This document shows positions 42,343 to 50,960 of a stretch of 55,999 nucleotides of DNA, one piece after another (positions within the stretch are counted from its first letter, which is position 1; every line of letters begins with the position of its first letter). Position numbers and translations under genes: made by a program. The notes beneath the pieces were generated by a model. The model ran no database searches. It was not told the DNA's origin and worked only from the letters and a program-made list of their open reading frames with translations. This stretch comes from Lachnospiraceae bacterium (GTDB lineage: Bacteria > Bacillota > Clostridia > Lachnospirales > Lachnospiraceae), in the NCBI GenBank assembly GCA_014804425.1, contig JAAUZV010000014.1, positions 207,965-263,963 on the forward strand. Direction: 5' to 3'.

Positions 42343-43484
42343 TTGATGCCACCTGTATTACCACTCTTTATCTGCTGTTGCTGTGTTCCCTGTGTGCCTC
42401 TCGTCCCCGACGGCTTTGTCTGCATGCCGCTTCTGGTAGACAAACTGCTCGTGTTTGTCTGTACACTGCCGCTGTTTGACTGCGAACTGCTGCTTTTCGC
42501 CGAAAGGCTGTCACTTTTTGGTGACATGCTGCTCTTTGTCTGTGTATGCTGCACAGGCTTTCGGGTATCCAGCTTCGTCACGGTCTTATCCGGAATCGCC
42601 ACTGTCATCTTGGGAACTGCCTTAACATAATAATAATATTCATCATCTTCAAATTGTATGTGCTCGGTCCTGCTATAATCGACATTGAATACAAAAAATT
42701 GAAGAACCTTCACAATGCCGACTGCCGCAATGCTCCCCACGATCGTTCCCATAATGGAAATATTGGTGTGATATTTCAGATCACCGAACATCAGAATGAC
42801 CATGCTTATCAACGCACCCGTGATCATGGCGATCGTCCAACAGTGATCTACCGGCATCCTGCGGATAATGTATACGACGATCACCGTTACGGCAAATGCC
42901 GCGACTGCCACAAGCATCGCCCTATCATGCATGATCCCGTCCAAAAAATAACGGAAACGCACGAGCGTGCCGTCCGCATCCAACGAGTTGATCGCCGGTG
43001 CGTTACGGCTGATAAAGCTTAATACATAATAGACGATCACTCCGCAGCCTACAGATACAACGGACGCCGGACTTCCCACGAGTCCCATGGAAAGCGGCAT
43101 AACGACCGGAATCTTCAGTGCAAAGCAGACCGGCGTCAGAAGCACCGCAATCGTATCCTTCGGCGAAAAACGGAAATACAATAAAAACATCAGCAGATAA
43201 AGCACCAATAGTACGATCACACATTCCCATGACAGGCTGTATACATGACCGAGTGAAAATGCCGCCGCCATCACGATCACGATATTGAGCGGCAGAAACG
43301 AACACAAAAGCGCTACGATCAGTACGATCGCTGTGCTGTTAAGCTGCGTCATATAGCCCAGCCTCTTATTGACAAGGAGCAGCGAAATAAACGCCGCCGC
43401 AAATTTCAGCACAGGAACCAGATATGCCTCATATTTGCTGTAAAAGCTTTTTAGTTTTTCTTTTATGACAAGTAATGTAGCCAT
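42333..43484 (-). CDS. Multispanning membrane protein of unknown function with Ser/Gln-rich tail
   Basis: 383 residues from the ATG 43482-43484 (GAGAGGA about 7 bases ahead). About nine membrane helices (about 25-285), followed by a cytoplasmic tail of about 100 residues rich in Ser, Thr, Gln and Gly (SSMSPKSDSLSAKSSSSQSNSG) that looks disordered. I recognise no motif. It starts right after the small membrane gene 43495-43905 whose stop lies inside its ribosome site, so the two are coupled. Conservation of this pair between yvyF and cdaA would suggest a wall-related role, but I cannot test that here. Confidence 0.7.
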   Translation of the reverse strand: MATLLVIKEKLKSFYSKYEAYLVPVLKFAAAFISLLLVNKRLGYMTQLNSTAIVLIVALLCSFLPLNIVIVMAAAFSLGHVYSLSWECVIVLLVLYLLMFLLYFRFSPKDTIAVLLTPVCFALKIPVVMPLSMGLVGSPASVVSVGCGVIVYYVLSFISRNAPAINSLDADGTLVRFRYFLDGIMHDRAMLVAVAAFAVTVIVVYIIRRMPVDHCWTIAMITGALISMVILMFGDLKYHTNISIMGTIVGSIAAVGIVKVLQFFVFNVDYSRTEHIQFEDDEYYYYVKAVPKMTVAIPDKTVTKLDTRKPVQHTQTKSSMSPKSDSLSAKSSSSQSNSGSVQTNTSSLSTRSGMQTKPSGTRGTQGTQQQQIKSGNTGGINRR

Positions 43485-43494
43485 AACTATCCTC

Positions 43495-43905
43495 TCAATA
43501 TGACTGTTTGTTTTTGGACTCAAGCTGATAAAGCTGCGAAAGCTGACGCAGCCTGCTCATATATGCTTTCTGCTTTTTTTTCGCTTTTCCGTATTTATAG
43601 GAATAAACGACATAGGAAATGAGCGCATATACGGCAACCGTCACAATATAAGCGATCGCCGCCTTGCGCGCAAACCCCCACAGGTCCATTTCATAAATTC
43701 CGTCTAACAATGTTTCAAAATGATATAACAAATAGATGCCGCACACTAAAAAATAGGCAATGGTCGCGCCGATAATGGACTTCAACACCTGAAGTCCGAT
43801 ATAATCGCCCCTGAAATAGCTTCCGATCGCGCCGTCCTTTTTTCCTTCGCCGCTTTCATAGGCCGCCATCCGCGTCATCATAATGATCCGTTCTTCGTTT
43901 AACAT
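43495..43905 (-). CDS. Small membrane protein of unknown function
   Basis: 136 residues with two membrane helices (about 40-62 and 82-108), a charged N-terminus (MLNEERIIMMTRMAAYESGEGKKDG) and a basic, coiled C-terminus (KKKQKAYMSRLRQLSQLYQLESKNKQSY). No family recognised. Its stop lies 10 bases before the start of the next membrane gene; the two probably act together. Confidence 0.65.
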   Translation of the reverse strand: MLNEERIIMMTRMAAYESGEGKKDGAIGSYFRGDYIGLQVLKSIIGATIAYFLVCGIYLLYHFETLLDGIYEMDLWGFARKAAIAYIVTVAVYALISYVVYSYKYGKAKKKQKAYMSRLRQLSQLYQLESKNKQSY

Positions 43906-43921
43906 AGCTCTCCCGTAATAA

Positions 43922-44332
43922 TTATCTGTCCAAGAATCTCATTTTCGGATTTTCGCGATCCTGCTTTTTCGGCTCCAGTCTCGGTGCCTCCGGCTTGCGG
44001 ATCGCATTGCTTAAATCCGTTGCCATTCCCTTTTTACATTTTTCGCAGAAACGCCCTGTTTTAATCATGGCGCCGCAGTTTTCACAGCTCACGCCGATCG
44101 GGGAATCATCTGAAAACGCAAGCCGCTCCTCACGGATCCACTGCTGGATCTGTGGGATCTCCACGTCACATTCCTCAGAGACAACGTTAATCGACGCATC
44201 CTTATTGTCGCGGATAAAATTCTTTACCTCCTGAAACTTCTCCTCCTGCTTCTCCCGACAAGCCGGACAAATGTGAGGTCCCGCCACATAGTTAAAAATC
44301 CTTCCGCATTTCCTGCAATTTCTGACGTTCAT
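43922..44332 (-). CDS. yvyF: YvyF-like flagellar operon protein
   Basis: 136 residues from the ATG 44330-44332 (AAGGAG about 8 bases ahead). N-terminal zinc-ribbon-like Cys pairs NCRKCGRIFNYVAGPHICPACREK, a helical middle with a winged-helix look (VSEECDVEIPQIQQWIREERL), and a second zinc ribbon CENCGAMIKTGRFCEKC, then a basic tail. This matches the TIGR03826/YvyF family, found between comF and flgM in Bacillus. The role is not established, but it is linked to flagellar gene expression. Confidence 0.87.
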   Translation of the reverse strand: MNVRNCRKCGRIFNYVAGPHICPACREKQEEKFQEVKNFIRDNKDASINVVSEECDVEIPQIQQWIREERLAFSDDSPIGVSCENCGAMIKTGRFCEKCKKGMATDLSNAIRKPEAPRLEPKKQDRENPKMRFLDR

Positions 44333-44348
44333 ACTTTCCACTCCTTCT

Positions 44349-45071
44349 CTAAATTCCGTTGCCGGAAGCCAATGTGATCACATAAATATCCGCTACTCCT
44401 GCTTGCTGCAGCAGTGCCCCAGCGGCATCCACGGTGCTGCCTGTGGTAAAAATATCATCAATTAATATAATTGTCTTTAATTTTACATCATTTTGTATAA
44501 ATTTGAAAGCCTTTTTCAGATTTTTTTGCCGTTCTTCCCGATTCAGCTCCTTTTGCGGTACCGTATTCCGCTCCCGGACCAACGCTCCCTTCAAAACCGG
44601 AATGCCCAGACGCGCAGACAACGCCTCTGCAAAGAGCGCCGCCTGATTGTATCCCCGCTTTTTCAGCTTCGCTTTATTCAACGGGATCGGAATGAGCGCC
44701 TCGGCATGCCATGCAAGGATTTCTTCTCCCAGTACACGCACGGTCTCATCCGCATAAAAAGAAGCATACTCCTGCCTCCCTTCATATTTAAAGCGGTAAA
44801 CGGACTCGCGGATATCTTCATAATAAAACAGACAGCGTCCCCTCGTAAACATATGCTTTGTCGTACTGCAGTCATGACAATAAACAAGCTGCCCGTCATG
44901 CAGCGGCTTTCCGCACTTCACACAATAAGGATCTCCCACCGTCCTAAGACGTGTGCGGCAGGGTGCGCAGATGCCGCCCGCCCTGCCGGAGAGCACTTCG
45001 TCACAGACAGGGCAACGCGCCGGATAGAGCAGCCCTATGAGTGTCTCTGAAATTCTTTTTTTCTTTTTCAT
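44349..45071 (-). CDS. comFC: ComF family protein (ComFC-like)
   Basis: 240 residues. N-terminal zinc-binding region with four Cys pairs (CPVC, CAPC, CVKC, CHDC), a middle with FKYEGRQEYASFYA, PIPLNKAKLKKRGYNQ and the phosphoribosyltransferase-like LIDDIFTTGST near the end. ComFC proteins are needed for DNA uptake by competence systems, but are also present in bacteria without visible competence. Its start overlaps the recD2 stop as ATGA. Partner comFA is not in the window. Confidence 0.93.
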   Translation of the reverse strand: MKKKKRISETLIGLLYPARCPVCDEVLSGRAGGICAPCRTRLRTVGDPYCVKCGKPLHDGQLVYCHDCSTTKHMFTRGRCLFYYEDIRESVYRFKYEGRQEYASFYADETVRVLGEEILAWHAEALIPIPLNKAKLKKRGYNQAALFAEALSARLGIPVLKGALVRERNTVPQKELNREERQKNLKKAFKFIQNDVKLKTIILIDDIFTTGSTVDAAGALLQQAGVADIYVITLASGNGI

Positions 45072-47308
45072 TCCTCCTCTTTCCGGATCAACTCTCTCAA
45101 ACGGTAGACCAGCCCCGTATGGCGCTTCTGCTCATCCACATTAGCGATCATCTGCGCGATCGTCTGCCGGCTTCCCAAAATCGTCACACAGCCGCGCGCC
45201 CTCGTGATGCCCGTATAAAGAAGATTTCGATTCAGGAGCATGCGCGGAGCGGACAAAAGCGGCATGATAATGCCCGGATACTCGCTGCCCTGCGACTTAT
45301 GGATCGTGATCGCATAAGCAAGCTCCAATTCCTCCAGATTCGCGAACTCATAGTCCACGATGCGCCCCTCGTCAAACTGCACCTGCAGGATACGCGCCGT
45401 CTCATCTACGAAAACGATACGCCCCATATCGCCGTTAAAGATCCCTGTCCCCCTGTCAACGGGAATCTGATAGGCGCCGAGCACCTCCCATTCCAACTGG
45501 TAATTATTTTTGATCTGCATTACCTTGTCTCCCTCGCGGAACACGTTTTCTCCAAAAACGTATTCTTTTTTATCGGGGGATGCCGGATTTAAGTACTGCT
45601 GCAAAATACGGTTCAGGTTTTCCGCGCCGAGCGCCCCCTTGCGCATCGGTGTCAGCACCTGTATCTCAAAAGGCTGCGCGTCCACATAGGCGGGCATTTT
45701 CCCCGTGATGAGCTGGATCATATGCTTGTAGATGACATTCACCTGATCCCGTTCCAGAAAAAAGAAATCCTTGCTTCGGTTATCCAGCGCGATCTCCTTT
45801 CCCTCATGAATCCGGTGCGCATTGACAACAATGTCGCTCTCCTCCGCCTGCCGGAAGATCTTGTTTAATACGACCATCGGAAAGCAGCCGCTCTCCATCA
45901 GGTCGCGTAGCACCTGTCCCGGTCCCACACTCGGAAGCTGGTTTGCATCCCCCACCAGGATCAGCCTTGTGCCGACCGTGACCGCTTTTAACAGCGCATG
46001 AAATAAATAAATATCCACCATCGACATCTCATCAATGATGATCGCGTCCGCTTCCAGCGGATTCTCCTCATTGCGCTCAAACCGCACGCGCCGTCCCTGC
46101 TCCGAGACCGCCCCGTTCAATTCCAGCAGACGGTGGATCGTCCGCGCCTCATAGCCGGTCGTCTCCTGCATCCGCTTGGCGGCGCGTCCCGTAGGCGCGG
46201 CAAGCTGAAACTCCATTCCCTCCTTGTCAAGCAGCTCAATGATCGCCTTCGTCGTTGTCGTTTTTCCGGTTCCGGGACCGCCCGAAAGAATGAATACGCC
46301 GTTTTTCATCGCCTCCGCGACCGCACGCCGCTGCAATTCGTCCAAGGTAAGCTGCTGCTCCTCCTCGATCCGCGCAATGCTGAGATGAAGTCTCTCATCC
46401 TCCTTCGGATCTTCTCCCCCGGCGGCAAGCAGCAGATCATGCAGCATGCGTGCGCAGTCCAACTCCGTATAATAGGCGCTGCCGCCATATACTGCCGCCA
46501 TACCGCCCTGATTTTTGATCACCAGTTTTTTATCCATCGCCATATTGGGAATGACCGGATCGACCGCCTCCTCCGAAAGCCCTAAAAGCTCTGCCGTCCG
46601 TGCGCGCAGGACGGGCAGCGGCAGAAAGAGATGTCCCTCCCCTCCCGCAAGCAGGAGTATGTACAGCAGTCCGCTGCGGATACGGTAGTCGGAATCCACA
46701 TGAATGCCGATCTTCACCGCGATCTCATCCGCCGCCTTAAAACCGATGCCTTCCACCTCCTCGGCAAGGCGATACGGATTTTCCTGTAAGATCCCATATA
46801 TTTCCGAGCCGTACTGTTGATAGATCTTGATCGCCATCGTGTTCGTGATGCCGTACTTCTGCAAAAACATCATCGCGTCGCGCGTTCCTTTTTTATCCTC
46901 AAGCTGCGCGGCAATCTCGCGCGCCTTACGCTCGCTGATCCCTTTGATCTCCGAAAGACGTTCCGGCTCCTTCTCGATGATGGTAAATGTATCCTCGCCG
47001 AAACGGGCGACAATGCGCGCCGCAAGGGATTCTCCGATCCCCTTGACCGCGCCCGAGCCAAGATAACGTTCAATGGAAAGCACATCGTCCGGCAGCATGC
47101 TCCGGTAGCTGCTTACCTTAAATTGCTTTCCGTAGATCGCATGCTTGACAAATTCTCCCTCCGCCTCGATCGTTTCCCCTTCGGAAGCGCTGTCAAACGT
47201 TCCCGTAACAGTCGTCGCCTTTCCGTCCACGACCAGCTCCAGTACTGTATAATGGTTGTCCTCATTGCGATAGATCACATGCTCCACATAGCCCTTTATC
47301 GTCTCCAT
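45068..47308 (-). CDS. recD2: RecD2-type ATP-dependent DNA helicase
   Basis: 746 residues from the ATG 47306-47308 (METIKGYVEHVIY), preceded by GGGGG; the frame extends 12 residues upstream without a good ribosome site. N-terminal OB-like domain (about 1-70), helix-hairpin-helix region (about 80-200), then SF1B helicase core with Walker A GGPGTGKTTTT (343-353), VIIDEMSMVD (Walker B region), and the C-terminal AITIHKSQGSEYP and TGITRA motifs. It unwinds DNA from the 5' end and takes part in repair and replication-fork processing. The terminator at 47362-47389 lies just upstream, so it probably starts a new transcript. Confidence 0.95.
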   Translation of the reverse strand: METIKGYVEHVIYRNEDNHYTVLELVVDGKATTVTGTFDSASEGETIEAEGEFVKHAIYGKQFKVSSYRSMLPDDVLSIERYLGSGAVKGIGESLAARIVARFGEDTFTIIEKEPERLSEIKGISERKAREIAAQLEDKKGTRDAMMFLQKYGITNTMAIKIYQQYGSEIYGILQENPYRLAEEVEGIGFKAADEIAVKIGIHVDSDYRIRSGLLYILLLAGGEGHLFLPLPVLRARTAELLGLSEEAVDPVIPNMAMDKKLVIKNQGGMAAVYGGSAYYTELDCARMLHDLLLAAGGEDPKEDERLHLSIARIEEEQQLTLDELQRRAVAEAMKNGVFILSGGPGTGKTTTTKAIIELLDKEGMEFQLAAPTGRAAKRMQETTGYEARTIHRLLELNGAVSEQGRRVRFERNEENPLEADAIIIDEMSMVDIYLFHALLKAVTVGTRLILVGDANQLPSVGPGQVLRDLMESGCFPMVVLNKIFRQAEESDIVVNAHRIHEGKEIALDNRSKDFFFLERDQVNVIYKHMIQLITGKMPAYVDAQPFEIQVLTPMRKGALGAENLNRILQQYLNPASPDKKEYVFGENVFREGDKVMQIKNNYQLEWEVLGAYQIPVDRGTGIFNGDMGRIVFVDETARILQVQFDEGRIVDYEFANLEELELAYAITIHKSQGSEYPGIIMPLLSAPRMLLNRNLLYTGITRARGCVTILGSRQTIAQMIANVDEQKRHTGLVYRLRELIRKEEE

Positions 47309-47361
47309 GATATCCCCCATACCGCAGACCTGCCTGCGGTGCAAACAGTCCGGATGCGCGC

Positions 47362-47389
47362 AAAAAGGCTGCTTCAGTAAGCAGCCTTT
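47362..47389 (-). terminator. Terminator after the flagellar rod genes
   Basis: 11-bp perfect stem AAAGGCTGCTT/AAGCAGCCTTT with a four-base loop, followed on the minus strand by T5. It separates flgJ from recD2. Confidence 0.9.
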
Positions 47390-47457
47390 CTCTATCCGGT
47401 TGTTCTTTTACTTCTCAATGCAAATGATTCTTACCGGTCCGCCGTAAGTCCACAGCA

Positions 47458-47823
47458 TTACTGTCCGCGCTTCATCGCCTCGTACAGCATCTGCGCGATT
47501 CCCAGACCGCTCTTCTCAGTGGAATCAGAAGCAAGGGTGGCGATCGCCTGCTCCTTAAAGTATTCCGTCAGACTGTCGTCTCCCCCCATGGAAAAGCCGA
47601 TAGAAGGCGACTTCTCATCGTCATCAAAGGAGATTGTCTTTTGCATTTCCTTAAATACCTGTTCCAGCAGATAGGATTCAAACTGCTTGCAGGCGTTCAT
47701 CAGTTCTTCGTCCGTCGAATCCTTACTGATTGCGTTTGCCGCATTTTCCGTTTTCGTCGCCGAAACATCCTTCGCCATGCTCAGGTAATCATTATATCCC
47801 AGTGTAAGACCGCTCATATCCAT
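47458..47823 (-). CDS. flgJ: FlgJ-like rod-binding protein (N-terminal domain only)
   Basis: 121 residues, lacking the peptidoglycan hydrolase domain found in proteobacterial FlgJ. The conserved part is KQFESYLLEQVFKEMQKTI (about 47-65) and YFKEQAIATLASDSTEKSGLGIAQMLYEAM. This domain helps cap and assemble the flagellar rod. A separate wall hydrolase must be provided by another gene. The start ATG has GAGGG 7 bases upstream; 54 bases follow flgG. Confidence 0.87.
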   Translation of the reverse strand: MDMSGLTLGYNDYLSMAKDVSATKTENAANAISKDSTDEELMNACKQFESYLLEQVFKEMQKTISFDDDEKSPSIGFSMGGDDSLTEYFKEQAIATLASDSTEKSGLGIAQMLYEAMKRGQ

Positions 47824-47877
47824 CAGTAAACCCTCTTTTCTGCCGCACCATACTATGTAGCTTATTATTTTACACTA

Positions 47878-48693
47878 TTAGCTCTTTAACTGATTTGCCG
47901 TCTGCATCATTTCATCCGTCGTTGTGATCGCCTTGGAATTCATCTCATAAGCACGCTGCGCGATGATCAGATTCACCATCTCATCTACAACCTTGACGTT
48001 GGATGCCTCCAAATAGCCCTGAACGATCTTGCTCTTTTTCAGCGCGTCGTTTTCCGCCTCATTCATCGCTTCTCCGCTCGCCGCCGTCTCCTGATAATAT
48101 CCGCCGTCCGTCTTATACAGACCTGTCGGATTATTGAACTGATATACGCCGATCGTCATTCCGAGCTCACGCGGATTGTTTGTCTCGTCCGGGTAACAGA
48201 AGCTTCCCTGATCGGTAACCGTGATCTTGCTCACGATCATATCCGGATCGAACACGATCTCGTTCCCTTCCGTATCCAGTACCGGATAACCTTCTGCCGT
48301 ACAGAGTGTCAGCCCGTCATTTCCTTCCGAAATAAAGAAATTACCGTTCCTTGTATAATAAGTGCCGCCGTCCAGTCCGCGAATGGAGAAAAAGCCCTCT
48401 CCCTCAATCGCAAACGCCGTAGGACTCGTCGATTCTCTCATCTCACCCTGCGTGAAAATGGAACTGATGGATGAATTGCGCACACCCAGACCAACCTGCG
48501 CGCTTCCCGGCTTCTCCTCACCGTTTGCGGAAGTTGTCCTCGTTTGAAGCGTCTGATACAGCAGGGACTGAAACTCTGCCACATCCGTCTTATAACCCGT
48601 CGTATTCACATTGGAAAGGTTATGTGCGATCGTGTCCACATTCAGCTGCTGGGCGATCATGCCCGTTGCCGCCGACCATAAAGAACGTACCAT
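47878..48693 (-). CDS. flgG: Flagellar distal rod protein FlgG (FlhP-like)
   Basis: 271 residues. N-terminal rod motif AATGMIAQQLNVDTIAHNLSNVNTTGYKTDVAEFQSLLYQ and the C-terminal coil AQRAYEMNSKAITTTDEMMQTANQLKS are both present, so the protein is complete. It forms the distal flagellar rod outside the membrane. The order mbl, then two rod genes equals that of mbl-flhO-flhP in B. subtilis. AGGAGG lies 9 bases before the ATG. Confidence 0.93.
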   Translation of the reverse strand: MVRSLWSAATGMIAQQLNVDTIAHNLSNVNTTGYKTDVAEFQSLLYQTLQTRTTSANGEEKPGSAQVGLGVRNSSISSIFTQGEMRESTSPTAFAIEGEGFFSIRGLDGGTYYTRNGNFFISEGNDGLTLCTAEGYPVLDTEGNEIVFDPDMIVSKITVTDQGSFCYPDETNNPRELGMTIGVYQFNNPTGLYKTDGGYYQETAASGEAMNEAENDALKKSKIVQGYLEASNVKVVDEMVNLIIAQRAYEMNSKAITTTDEMMQTANQLKS

Positions 48694-48739
48694 AATAGAT
48701 TCCTCCTGTATTATCCTATAGGAAATTTCTCGACCTCAG

Positions 48740-48791
48740 GAGAATCCGCCTTGCGGATTCTCTGAAAGAGTTTGCGGAACGCAAACTCTTT
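48740..48791 (-). terminator. Two tandem hairpins between flgF and flgG
   Basis: GAGAATCCGC/GCGGATTCTC (48740-48762, 3-base loop) and AAAGAGTTTGCG/CGCAAACTCTTT (48765-48791, 3-base loop). On the minus strand neither is followed by a T run, so they may be RNA-stabilising or processing structures that tune the flgF:flgG ratio; on the plus strand the second has a T run and would be a terminator against antisense transcription. Confidence 0.6.
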
Positions 48792-48792
48792 T

Positions 48793-49578
48793 TTATACCT
48801 TGCCGATCTGGTTGACCGCAATATCAAGCGAACGGTCAAGCGTTGTGATCACCTTTTGGTTCGCCTCATAATTCCGCTGGATCGTGATCATATTTACCAT
48901 TTCCTGAACACTTTCCACATTGGACTGCTCCAAATATCCCGAATGAACTCGCGCGTCCGCATCCTGCAGTTCTGCTCCCTCGATCGCGCGGTAATAATTC
49001 TCACCGTATTTTGCCAAATAATCATAGTCGGCAAAATCCGTGATCTGGAGCGTCGCCATCAGTTCGTCATCCTGATAGATACCCCCCATCTGATCAATGT
49101 ACGTATCCTTCGTCGGGTCAAGCTGAATCCGCTCCAAACCGCCGTTCGCTGCTCTGCCGAGCACATAATCGCCGTTGTCATTGACAAGATACCCTGCCGT
49201 ATTCACGGTAAAACCGCCGTCACGCGTATACAGCGTCATTGTCTCGTCACTTTTGTTCGTAAACTCAATACTGAAAAATCCGCTGCCGCTTAAGGCAAGA
49301 TCATATGTATTATCGGTGTTACGGAACGCGCCCTGCGTCCAATCCGTGTAATTTTCACCGATCTTTACGCCAAGATTCATCTGTCCGATATAACTGCCGT
49401 TCCCCGGCGTCGTCACATCCTTGAGACGATATGCGAGCACGTCGGAAAACGCCTCGTTTGTCGCGCCTTCCTTCTTAAAACCGACCGTATTGACATTCGC
49501 AAGATTATTCGTCATCGTATCCATGCGCTTCTGCTGGTTTACCATTCCGGTATAGGCCGTATATAATCCTCTGAGCAT
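48793..49578 (-). CDS. flgF: Flagellar rod protein FlgF (FlhO-like)
   Basis: 261 residues. MLRGLYTAYTGMVNQQKRMDTMTNNLANVNTVGFKKEGATNEAF is the rod-family N-terminus and MITIQRNYEANQKVITTLDRSLDIAVNQIGKV its C-terminal coil. It makes the proximal part of the rod. The start has GGAGG 6-8 bases upstream and lies 57 bases after mbl. The only gap structure after it is the tandem hairpin pair. Confidence 0.9.
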   Translation of the reverse strand: MLRGLYTAYTGMVNQQKRMDTMTNNLANVNTVGFKKEGATNEAFSDVLAYRLKDVTTPGNGSYIGQMNLGVKIGENYTDWTQGAFRNTDNTYDLALSGSGFFSIEFTNKSDETMTLYTRDGGFTVNTAGYLVNDNGDYVLGRAANGGLERIQLDPTKDTYIDQMGGIYQDDELMATLQITDFADYDYLAKYGENYYRAIEGAELQDADARVHSGYLEQSNVESVQEMVNMITIQRNYEANQKVITTLDRSLDIAVNQIGKV

Positions 49579-49635
49579 GTCTGCCTCCTCACCCGTTCCT
49601 TCTCGTGTTTCCCTTTATCCTGAATAAGCCGTTTC

Positions 49636-50631
49636 TTAACTTTCCTCATGATAGCCTGCAAGGAACTCTACATAGCGTCCGGTTCCGATCGCAACCGCCG
49701 TCATCGGCTCCTCCGCCGTCATTGTATTGATCCCCGTCTTGTTGGCGATCAGATCCTCCAGTCCGCGCAGCAGGCTTCCGCCTCCGGTTAATACGATACC
49801 GCGATCCGCAATATCCGCCGCAAGCTCAGGCGGTGTTTTCTCAAGCACGCTGTGTATGATCTCAATGATCTGCGAGGTCGTCTCCCGAAGTGCCTCCTCC
49901 GTCTCCTCCGAGGAAACCTTAACGGTACGCGGCAGACCTGTCACCAGATTTCGGCCACGAACTTCCATATAATCTACTTCCGGACGCTTAAACGCCGTAC
50001 CGATCTTGATCTTGATATCCTCCGCCGTTCTCTCGCCGATCAAAAGATTATGCTTTTTACGCATATAGCGCACGATCGCTTCATCAAAATCATCGCCCGC
50101 AACCTTAATAGATGCGCTGACGACCGTACCGCCGAGGGAAATCACGGCAATATCCGACGTTCCGCCTCCAATATCAACGATCATATTACCGCACGGCTTA
50201 CTGATGTCAATACCGGCGCCGATTGCCGCCGCGATCGGCTCCTCAATAATGGAAACCTCCCGCGCGCCTGCCTGATAGGTTGCGTCCTCAACCGCTTTCT
50301 TCTCTACCTCAGTCACGCCGCTCGGCACGCACACCGCAATGCGCGGCTTGCGGAAGGTTCTTCTTCCGAGCGCTTTCTGGATAAAATACTTCATCATTTT
50401 CTCGGTGACGGTATAGTCCGAAATAACACCCTGTCTTAACGGTCTGACCGCAACGATATTTCCCGGCGTCCTTCCCAACATCAGACGCGCATCCTCACCG
50501 ATTGCCTTTATCTTATTCGTGTCCCTGTCAAATGCAACAACGGACGGCTCCTTTAACACAACGCCCTTTCCCCTGATATAGACAAGAATACTCGCAGTTC
50601 CCAAGTCAATTCCGATATCCGTGTACTGCAT
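49636..50631 (-). CDS. mbl: MreB-like cell-shape protein (Mbl type)
   Basis: 331 residues from the ATG 50629-50631; the longer frame reads through the promoter and leader and was dropped. Actin-fold motifs: DIGIDLGTASILVYIRGKGVVLKEPSVVAF (phosphate 1), MIVDIGGGTSDIAVISLGG (phosphate 2) and GIVLTGGGSLLRGLEDLI (adenosine). It polymerises under the membrane and guides wall synthesis. The type Mbl, rather than MreB, is chosen because no mreC or mreD follows and flagellar rod genes do, as in B. subtilis. It has its own promoter at 50755-50782 and a 117-base leader. Confidence 0.93.
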   Translation of the reverse strand: MQYTDIGIDLGTASILVYIRGKGVVLKEPSVVAFDRDTNKIKAIGEDARLMLGRTPGNIVAVRPLRQGVISDYTVTEKMMKYFIQKALGRRTFRKPRIAVCVPSGVTEVEKKAVEDATYQAGAREVSIIEEPIAAAIGAGIDISKPCGNMIVDIGGGTSDIAVISLGGTVVSASIKVAGDDFDEAIVRYMRKKHNLLIGERTAEDIKIKIGTAFKRPEVDYMEVRGRNLVTGLPRTVKVSSEETEEALRETTSQIIEIIHSVLEKTPPELAADIADRGIVLTGGGSLLRGLEDLIANKTGINTMTAEEPMTAVAIGTGRYVEFLAGYHEES

Positions 50632-50754
50632 GCTCCAAACCCCTTTCTCAACGCTCTCCTCTATTTCTATGTGAATGCTTCTTATACGCATGACCGAATG
50701 GCAAAATCTACTTTCAGCATTGCCATCTACCGTAAAAATTAAACATACGAAGCC

Positions 50755-50782
50755 ATTATAACCCATAAGAACGCATTTTCAA
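50755..50782 (-). promoter_or_regulatory. Promoter of mbl and the flagellar rod genes
   Basis: Minus strand: -35 TTGAAA, 16-base spacer, consensus -10 TATAAT. Confidence 0.78.
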
Positions 50783-50820
50783 AGGGGGTTTCCAAAAACT
50801 TCATAAAATTTTTTTGATCT

Positions 50821-50951
50821 ATGCACGGACGGAACTGTTACCTGTTTCTTGTTTTCCCGACAAAGAAAGCACGCTACGTAAAGCGGTTCCGTCCGCTCTG
50901 CGTACTCGTGCCTCCATGCATCTAGGTATGTTATCGGCTGTTTCCCGATAA
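50821..50951 (-). other. Structured intergenic region between uvrA and mbl
   Basis: Gap of 329 bases (50632-50960). Besides the mbl leader and promoter it holds a nested set of pairings: outer ATGCA/TGCAT, GGACGGAAC (50827-50835) with GTTCCGTCC (50886-50894), two small hairpins enclosed by the latter (CGCT/AGCG and TTTCTT-GT/ACAAGAAA), and a separate hairpin TTATCGG/CCGATAA at 50931-50951. It does not end in an ordinary terminator. It could be the uvrA 3' region, a small RNA, or a leftover coding stretch (a TTG-start frame of 61 codons also covers it). Confidence 0.4.
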
Positions 50952-50960
50952 AAATAAAGG

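Noticed and set aside
47458-47823. FlgJ with muramidase activity
   Set aside because: The protein is only 121 residues and ends after the rod-binding domain; no hydrolase domain is present.
50783-50960. c-di-GMP, ydaO or other known riboswitch class between uvrA and mbl
   Set aside because: I could not match the conserved cores of these classes; only generic hairpins are present.
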